The notes under the pieces: model-generated
What the model was told of the DNA's origin: nothing
Database searches by the model: none
The model's input: the letters and a program-made list of their open reading frames with translations, nothing else
Shown here: positions 59,003 through 64,000 of the stretch, piece after piece
Layout of the letters: the number at the start of each line of letters is the position of its first letter
How positions within the stretch are numbered: the first letter of the stretch is position 1
Translations under genes and position numbers: made by a program
Source: UBA2387 sp019454665
Lineage (GTDB): Bacteria; Armatimonadota; Fimbriimonadia; Fimbriimonadales; Fimbriimonadaceae
Reading direction: 5' to 3'
Length of the DNA: 64,000 nucleotides
NCBI GenBank assembly: GCA_045862995.1
Contig: BTVX01000006.1
Coordinates: 90,999-154,998, forward strand

Positions 59003-59335
59003 ATGGAGTTTCCGATCACGCTCACCGAGGCGGCGTTGGGCCGCATGAAGCGGCTGCTGGAGAAGCAGCCCGCCGGGACCATGGTGCGCCTGGGGGTCAA
59101 AGGCGGCGGTTGCTCGGGGCTGGAGTACGTCACCGCTCTGGAGACCAAGGCGCGCGACACCGATTTGCGGCTCGTCGCCGACGGGATGGTGTTCCTCTGC
59201 GACCCGAAGTCCGCCCGGTTTCTCGAGGGTTCGACGCTGGATTACACGGGCAACCTGATCGGCGGCGGGTTCAAGTTCGACAACCCGAACGCCGCCCGAG
59301 GTTGCGGGTGCGGCACCAGCTTCACGCCGAAGTAG
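59003..59335 (+). CDS. sufA: A-type Fe-S carrier protein
   Basis: 110 residues. HesB/IscA family with ligands Cys37 (GGGCSGL), Cys101 and Cys103 (GCGCGTSF). Whether it functions as SufA or ErpA cannot be decided from sequence. Last gene of the suf operon, one base after rrf2. A CTGGCAC-T-GTGCCAG palindrome (59373-59387) follows in the 131-base gap. Confidence 0.92.
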   Translation: MEFPITLTEAALGRMKRLLEKQPAGTMVRLGVKGGGCSGLEYVTALETKARDTDLRLVADGMVFLCDPKSARFLEGSTLDYTGNLIGGGFKFDNPNAARGCGCGTSFTPK

Positions 59336-59427
59336 CTCGGGCTGGTTGACCGAGTTCTCGCGCCGCCAAGGTCTGGCACTGTGCCAGAAAAAGTGAAAAA
59401 CGCCGTGCGGTTTGGGAGAATCGCGAC

Positions 59428-59461
59428 TATAATGGGATCAGCGCATATGCGCAAAGGAGAA
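59428..59461 (+). promoter_or_regulatory. -10 and ribosome site of the dockerin-like gene
   Basis: TATAAT (59428-59433) without a clear -35, then AAAGGAG (59453-59459) seven bases before the GTG at 59467. Confidence 0.5.
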
Positions 59462-59466
59462 AGATT

Positions 59467-60636
59467 GTGAGATTCGTGCATCCGCTAAGAGCCTTGGCAT
59501 TCATCCCGTCTCTTGCCCTGCCATTTTTCGGGGGGGGGGCATGGGCTCAAGTGTCCGCATCGTCGCCTAGCCTGATTTCAGCCACCGTTAAGCGTAACAG
59601 CACGGTCTACACATCCGGCTATCCCGCCCAGTTCCAGCACTCGGTTTCCGGTGCTACGATCACTTTGAGCGTCTCGTCCAGCGCTTCGAAGACGAAAGCG
59701 ACGACGGGAATCGTCAACGACAAGACTCTGTGCTTGGTGCCCGTGATCCGATACACACTGACTTGCACTGGGACGCCACCGGCAGGCAAAGTCAAGTTGG
59801 ACTACACCCGCCGTGGCAAAGTGGTCGCCATTGCCTCGACCAGCGCAACGGGAGCCTCGGCTCAGGCGATAGCCAAGGTGACCCGTGAAATGACCTTGGA
59901 GGAGCTAGCGAGCGTGGCGGGCATTGGGGGCTATGAGGAGAACCCGCTTCTCGGGGGTGGATGGAGTACGGCCAAGGGGTACGTACGACGGCCGACAACA
60001 ACTTGGTCTGATATGGGCAACGGCACATGGACAGCCACTGTGGACGTCCCTCTCTTGACCATCGATGCGTTCTCATCCGCAGCTTTCGGGGGAACGACGG
60101 GAGGCAACTCGGTGGTGGCCACTGCGTCGTCCGATGCGACTCAGGAATGGACGCTCAACACGCCAATCATCGACACGAAGTACATTGCCGGCACGGTCAA
60201 CGGTGCGAACAATGAGGAGATTCATGTCGAGGTGGCGAACTCGGGTGGCGTCACGCAACTGCTCTATGCGACGGGTGTGGATGGAAGCGGCAACCTGGAC
60301 GTAGACATGGCCAATCTGAGCAACGCGACTTATCGCGTGTATCTAAAAGCTCGTGGCTCGCTGCGAAAGCGTGTGGACGTGGCGTACACGACGGCAGGCG
60401 TCACGGGCGTCGGTTTCACTCTTCTGTACGGCGATGTGGACGACGACAACGACGTGGACCAGGACGATCTAGACATCATCACCCTTTTTGACGGCAAGGG
60501 CTCCGCCGACAACGACTGGTACTTTGCCGACAGCAACGGAGTGGCCCCCTATATGGCCGACTTGGACCGCGACGGCGACGTGGATCAAGACGACTACGAC
60601 ATCGCTGACGCCAACGACGGAGAATACGGAGACTGA
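59467..60636 (+). CDS. exported protein with dockerin-like calcium repeats
   Basis: 389 residues from a GTG. The signal peptide (1-28) contains a run of ten G in the DNA (59530-59539). A beta-rich, Thr/Ser-rich body follows. Residues ~320-389 hold two EF-hand-like loops, GDVDDDNDVDQDDLD and ADLDRDGDVDQDDYD, characteristic of dockerin type I. Such ends bind cohesin or calcium. The next gene shares the ending, so the two may work together. Confidence 0.7.
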   Translation: MRFVHPLRALAFIPSLALPFFGGGAWAQVSASSPSLISATVKRNSTVYTSGYPAQFQHSVSGATITLSVSSSASKTKATTGIVNDKTLCLVPVIRYTLTCTGTPPAGKVKLDYTRRGKVVAIASTSATGASAQAIAKVTREMTLEELASVAGIGGYEENPLLGGGWSTAKGYVRRPTTTWSDMGNGTWTATVDVPLLTIDAFSSAAFGGTTGGNSVVATASSDATQEWTLNTPIIDTKYIAGTVNGANNEEIHVEVANSGGVTQLLYATGVDGSGNLDVDMANLSNATYRVYLKARGSLRKRVDVAYTTAGVTGVGFTLLYGDVDDDNDVDQDDLDIITLFDGKGSADNDWYFADSNGVAPYMADLDRDGDVDQDDYDIADANDGEYGD

Positions 60637-60638
60637 AC

Positions 60639-61247
60639 ATGATCACCCTTAGCCTTGCATTGGCCCTCTTCGCGACGGGCGTTGACTCGGAGGTTCAAGC
60701 GAATGTGCAGCCTTCCAAGTTGCCTGGATACGTCTACTTCGAGGTCAACGGGAAGCCACCGTTCGAGCCTGACAGCATTCGGCTCCGAACGCACACGATG
60801 ACGGGAGAACTCCTTGAGGACTTTCACACCAACCTGGAAGAAGGCAACGTCGTTTCCTTCGAAGTGTTGCGAACCACCGCCGGGCAAGATGTGCGAGTTC
60901 CGAAAGGTCGGTATCAAGTCATCTTGTCGTGGGGAACCGCTCTAGACAAGCGGGTTGTCTTCGACTACGATCCTGCCAAGGCTCTCGTCTTGCCCAAGGT
61001 GGAGCTTCAGTTTGGCGATGTGGACCGCGACGGCGAGCTGACGAAGGAAGACCACTCGTACATCATGAGCCAGATGGGTCGCAAGAAGGACTTCGACTCT
61101 TGGTACACCGCCACGGACCTCAAGTTCCGTGTTCCGGCAGACGCGGACCTCAACTTCGACGGCGTGGTGGATACCTGGGACAATCACCTCTTCATGGTCG
61201 CGACGCAGAAGAAACACGACAAGCCTCTGATCGAGAAGAAGAAGTAG
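60639..61247 (+). CDS. exported protein with dockerin-like repeats, second of the pair
   Basis: 202 residues, starting two bases after the previous stop. A short signal peptide (TLSLALALFATGV) precedes one beta domain (about 25-120) and two EF-hand-like loops, GDVDRDGELTKED and ADLNFDGVVDTWD. The C-terminus is Lys-rich. Two hairpins follow it. Function unknown, possibly extracellular scaffold. Confidence 0.7.
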   Translation: MITLSLALALFATGVDSEVQANVQPSKLPGYVYFEVNGKPPFEPDSIRLRTHTMTGELLEDFHTNLEEGNVVSFEVLRTTAGQDVRVPKGRYQVILSWGTALDKRVVFDYDPAKALVLPKVELQFGDVDRDGELTKEDHSYIMSQMGRKKDFDSWYTATDLKFRVPADADLNFDGVVDTWDNHLFMVATQKKHDKPLIEKKK

Positions 61248-61275
61248 GTCGTCATGGGCCCGCCCTGCGACCTAC
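61244..61275. terminator. hairpin at the end of the dockerin-like operon
   Basis: GTAGGTCG/CGACCTAC arms (61244-61251 with 61268-61275) with a 16-base loop. The left arm includes the stop codon of the gene ending at 61247. Confidence 0.45.
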
Positions 61276-61278
61276 AGG

Positions 61279-61312
61279 TGGGTTCGGCTGGACGCGGCCC
61301 TAGCCGAACCCA
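61279..61312. terminator. bidirectional terminator between convergent genes
   Basis: A perfect 11-bp stem (61279-61289 with 61302-61312, 12-base loop), between the genes ending at 61247 and 61327. No T-tract on either side. Confidence 0.55.
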
Positions 61313-61326
61313 GCCAAACTCCAGCC

Positions 61327-62649
61327 TCAAAGGCTATACCCCTCGCGGTACGTGGGTCGGATCAGGGGATCGAAGGCGTTGCTGCCCACGACGGCCAGCC
61401 GTCGGCTGTCCCAGACCACGCGCTCGCCGCCCGCCCAGATCGCCAGGTTGCCCAGCAGCACGGTCTCGGTGAGCGGGCCAGCGTAGTCCGCGATGTTCGA
61501 ACGAGGCGCTTTGCCGCCGTTGATCGCGTCCACCAGCTCCTGGAAGTGGCCGGGCGACTTCTCGAAGTCCACCTTTGGCACCTCGCCGCCGCCGACCATC
61601 TTCGGCGCGCCCCCATAGGCGTCGCCCAGGTGGATCGTGCCCTTCTCAGCGACGATCAGCGTGCCATTGCCGCCCATCGGCTCGCCTTTGGAGATCTCGG
61701 CGGGCGGCCTTTGGCCACCGTCGTACCAGTAGAGCATGAGCGCATCGCGGTTGCCGCGTTGACCGAATTCGTACTTCACGCGCGACCAAGTGGGGAACGT
61801 CTCCTTGTTGTTGCCCGAGGTCTCGGCTTGGACGGCGATCGGGTCGCGGAGGTCGAGCCCCATGAACGGCAGGTTGATGATGTGGCAACCCATGTCGCCC
61901 AGCGAGCCAGTGCCGAAATCCCAGCGTCCACGCCAAGCGAACGGGTGATAGCCCTCGGCGTACGGGCGCATCGGCGATGGTCCGACCCAGGCGTCCCAGT
62001 CAAGCGTCTGCGGTGGGATCTTGGGGTCGGGCCGTCCGACGCCCTGCGGCCACCAACCTGCGGCGCGGTCGGTCCAGCAGTGGACCTCCTTGACTTTGCC
62101 CAGGGCACCCGACTTCACGACGGCGGCGACCCAGCGCAGTTCGTTCGAAGCCGTGCCTTGGTTGCCCATCTGGGTGGCGACCCGGGTCGAACGCGCGATC
62201 TTCGTCAACTCGCGGGCCTCCCACAGGGTGCGCGTCAGGGGCTTTTCGCAGTAGACGGCTTTTCCCATGCGCATCGCCATCGCCGCAGCCGGGGCGTGCG
62301 TGTGGTCGGGAGTGCTGACAACCACGGCGTCAATGTGCTTCTCAAGCGCTTCCAGCATGCGGCGGAAATCGGAGAACGACGATGCCTTCGGGTGGTCGGT
62401 CATGGCCTTCATGCGGATGTTCAGGTCCACATCGCACAAGCCGACGATCTCGCCGTTCCGGGCAGCGTCGGCCAAGTTGCTCGTTCCCTTGCCCCCGCAA
62501 CCGACGATCGCCCAGCGGATACGCTCGTTGGGGGATCGCGGGACGCGGGAAGCGGAAGCCGAGGCTGCGAACGCGGTGCTCAGCGCCGCCGCGCCGGTGA
62601 GCTTGAGGATCTCGCGTCTCGAGGGGGAAAAGGACTCGTGGTCTGCCAT
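61327..62649 (-). CDS. Tat-exported Gfo/Idh/MocA-family oxidoreductase
   Basis: 440 residues from the ATG at 62649. A twin-arginine signal (SRREILKLTGAAALS) is followed by a Rossmann domain (WAIVGCGGKGTSN) and EKPL (in YCEKPLTRT) of the GFO_IDH_MocA family. The C-terminal part has the GDMGCHIINLPF segment. Secreted members often act on sugars or inositols. It starts 40 bases after recJ ends. Confidence 0.88.
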   Translation of the reverse strand: MADHESFSPSRREILKLTGAAALSTAFAASASASRVPRSPNERIRWAIVGCGGKGTSNLADAARNGEIVGLCDVDLNIRMKAMTDHPKASSFSDFRRMLEALEKHIDAVVVSTPDHTHAPAAAMAMRMGKAVYCEKPLTRTLWEARELTKIARSTRVATQMGNQGTASNELRWVAAVVKSGALGKVKEVHCWTDRAAGWWPQGVGRPDPKIPPQTLDWDAWVGPSPMRPYAEGYHPFAWRGRWDFGTGSLGDMGCHIINLPFMGLDLRDPIAVQAETSGNNKETFPTWSRVKYEFGQRGNRDALMLYWYDGGQRPPAEISKGEPMGGNGTLIVAEKGTIHLGDAYGGAPKMVGGGEVPKVDFEKSPGHFQELVDAINGGKAPRSNIADYAGPLTETVLLGNLAIWAGGERVVWDSRRLAVVGSNAFDPLIRPTYREGYSL

Positions 62650-62689
62650 GCCAACAGGTTCGATTCGCCAGACCCTGTCCAACTCCTTC

Positions 62690-64000
62690 TCAGTTTTCTT
62701 CCTCCGAAACACGAAAGTCGCTGACCGTCCACTTCACCCGCGGATGGTCGGCGTAATACGTGTCCACTTCGGGCTTGAAAGCGACATCCAGCGTGGCGTT
62801 CGGGCTCAGGGCAAGGAAGTCGGCGGCTTGCGAGAACGTAACCCCATTCACCGGCCGCCCGGAACCGTCGTCGAACTTCAACTGCACCACGTTCTCGTTC
62901 TTGGTCGTCCGCACATCGCTCAAGCGCACCCCTCGTACCGCGAAGACGGGATTCGGGTTGCCCATGCCGCACGGCTCCATCGCGGCGAGCGCTTGGACCG
63001 TGGCCACATCCAACTCGCCCGGGGTCGCGACGGCGTCAATCCGCGTCTGAGCCAAGAAGTCGTCGGGCTGGAGCCGTTCGCCCGCGTAAGCGTGGATGCG
63101 GTCGGCAAACTCGTCCAAACGGGCGAGGTCGAAGCTCACGCCTGCGGCCATCGCGTGCCCGCCGCCCGAGACCAGGGGGTGCATCGAGTGGATGGCGTCG
63201 GCCAGATGAAAGGCGGGGATACTGCGCGCCGAGGCCTTGGCCTTGCCCGTCTCGGGGTCCACCGTGCCCACGAATACGGGACGGCGGAACATCTCGACCA
63301 ACTTGCTCGCCACGATGCCGACGACTCCGCCATGCCAGCCCGGGTCGAGGACGACGATGGCGTTGCGCCGGTCCAGGCCTTGCTCGACGATGCGCTCGGC
63401 GGCTTCGGCGATGGCCCGCTCTTGGGCGGTGCGTCGGGTTTGGTTGGCCTCCTCCATCGCGGCGGCCAGCATGGCGGCTTCGAGTTCGTCCTCGGTGGTG
63501 AGCAGGCGCAGGGCGTTGGCCGCATCGCTGACGCGGCCTGCGGCGTTCAACCGCGGGCCGATGCCGAACGCCAGGTCGTACAGCCGAAGCGGACCTTGCT
63601 GCCGCCGGGTTTTGGAGTACTCGGCGATGAGCGCCCTCAGACCGACCTTCTTCGTGGCCTCGATCTGCGGCAGCCCGAACCTGGTGATGACCCGGTTCTC
63701 GTCCACGAGCGGCATCACGTCCACAACGGTGCCCAACGCCGCCAGGTCGAGGAAGGCGCGAAGGTACTGGTGTTCGGGCACGCCCAGTTCGCGTGCCAAG
63801 CCCAGGCACAACTTGAACACCACGCCGACCCCGCTCAGCCCCTTGAACGGGTATCGCGAATCGGGGCGGTGCGGATTGACGACGGCATGCGCGTCGGGCA
63901 TTTCCTCGTCGAGTTCGTGGTGGTCGGTGACGACGACGGCCATGCCGGCTTCCCGGGCCATAGACACGGGCTTGACGGCGGTCGAGCCGCAGTCGCACGA
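62690..64000 (-). CDS. recJ: single-strand DNA exonuclease RecJ, C-terminal part (runs off window)
   Basis: 437 residues visible, open to the window edge (SCDCGSTAVKPV at the edge continues the frame). DHH phosphoesterase motif VVTDHHELDE, DHHA1 motif SGGGHAMAAG, and the OB-like end (VDTYYADHPRVKW). The 5'-3' single-strand exonuclease acts in recombination and mismatch repair. The N-terminal ~150 residues lie outside. No Shine-Dalgarno sequence can be judged. Confidence 0.92.
   Translation of the reverse strand, partial: SCDCGSTAVKPVSMAREAGMAVVVTDHHELDEEMPDAHAVVNPHRPDSRYPFKGLSGVGVVFKLCLGLARELGVPEHQYLRAFLDLAALGTVVDVMPLVDENRVITRFGLPQIEATKKVGLRALIAEYSKTRRQQGPLRLYDLAFGIGPRLNAAGRVSDAANALRLLTTEDELEAAMLAAAMEEANQTRRTAQERAIAEAAERIVEQGLDRRNAIVVLDPGWHGGVVGIVASKLVEMFRRPVFVGTVDPETGKAKASARSIPAFHLADAIHSMHPLVSGGGHAMAAGVSFDLARLDEFADRIHAYAGERLQPDDFLAQTRIDAVATPGELDVATVQALAAMEPCGMGNPNPVFAVRGVRLSDVRTTKNENVVQLKFDDGSGRPVNGVTFSQAADFLALSPNATLDVAFKPEVDTYYADHPRVKWTVSDFRVSEEEN

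Noticed and set aside
59373..59387. CTGGCAC-T-GTGCCAG as terminator of the suf operon
   Set aside because: The stem would leave almost no loop and no T-run follows on the plus strand. It may be an operator but nothing else supports it.

Overview
The window is about 64 kb of GC-rich chromosome from a free-living, diderm heterotroph. No rRNA or tRNA gene is visible, so the affiliation is inferred. Two proteins with PEP-CTERM sorting tails, a SUF iron-sulfur operon led by sufC-sufD, dTDP-sugar genes, many secreted repeat proteins and many apparently leaderless genes fit Armatimonadota (Fimbriimonadia-like) best. Planctomycetota or a related deep-branching phylum cannot be excluded.

Layout. 1-2.7 kb: the 5' part of a GH38 alpha-mannosidase, three tandem 44-bp hairpin repeats and a MutL/GlmL-type ASKHA ATPase. 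2.7-11.9 kb (all minus strand): a PEP-CTERM lamin-tail-like protein, a translationally coupled rfbB-rfbA-NlpC/P60 set and two large exported proteins, one with a Gly/Thr repeat linker. 11.9-17.6 kb: coaE, a stand-alone receiver, a GIY-YIG-like protein, an outer-membrane-like protein, bcp, CBS, DUF151 and cNMP-binding genes, and a PEP-CTERM trypsin-like protease. 17.7-21.8 kb: a def-fmt-propeller operon, an NYN-domain nuclease with a structured leader, and a TlpA lipoprotein. 21.9-24.9 kb: a compact five-gene module of Mu-like capsid genes without terminase, portal, tail or integrase, which is the most unusual locus here. 24.9-31.4 kb: a zinc-ribbon protein, phenylalanine hydroxylase, pstS-pstC-pstA behind a Pho-box-like repeat, a phytanoyl-CoA dioxygenase family protein and a UDP-GlcNAc 2-epimerase. 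31.5-33.6 kb: a small cytochrome c and a multihaem cytochrome c/b fusion. 33.6-44.6 kb: a J-domain/WD40 fusion, hemW, a membrane ankyrin protein divergent from an ECF sigma factor, a PrcB-like protein, a two-component pair, a G5-3D protein, rsmA and a secreted toroid-like protein. 44.6-46.2 kb: a two-gene insert bounded by a 46-bp imperfect repeat of the 5' end of the phosphomannomutase gene. 46.2-50.3 kb: phosphomannomutase/phosphoglucomutase and ftsE-ftsX-envC. 50.3-54 kb: O-acetylhomoserine sulfhydrylase, a secreted unknown protein, cupin and DinB. 54-59.3 kb: sufC-sufD-unknown-sufS-sufU-sufT-rrf2-sufA. 59.4-61.3 kb: two exported proteins with dockerin-like calcium loops. 61.3-64 kb: a Tat-exported Gfo/Idh/MocA oxidoreductase and the 3' part of recJ.

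How the genes fit together. Several operons are packed with 4-base stop/start overlaps (rfbB/rfbA/nlpC, def/fmt/propeller, pstC/pstA, ftsX/envC, sufC through sufT, and the capsid connector). Envelope biogenesis dominates: sugar nucleotides, murein hydrolase control by FtsEX-EnvC, 3D and NlpC/P60 hydrolases, and exported adhesin-like proteins. Many singleton genes have no Shine-Dalgarno sequence but a -10-like hexamer 6-9 bases before the start codon, the expected signature of leaderless mRNAs. No stretch over 300 bases lacks a gene. The longest gaps are 566-787 (repeats), 3601-3803 (promoter and long leader), 11617-11870 (promoter and leader) and 25235-25484 (only a -10 motif seen).
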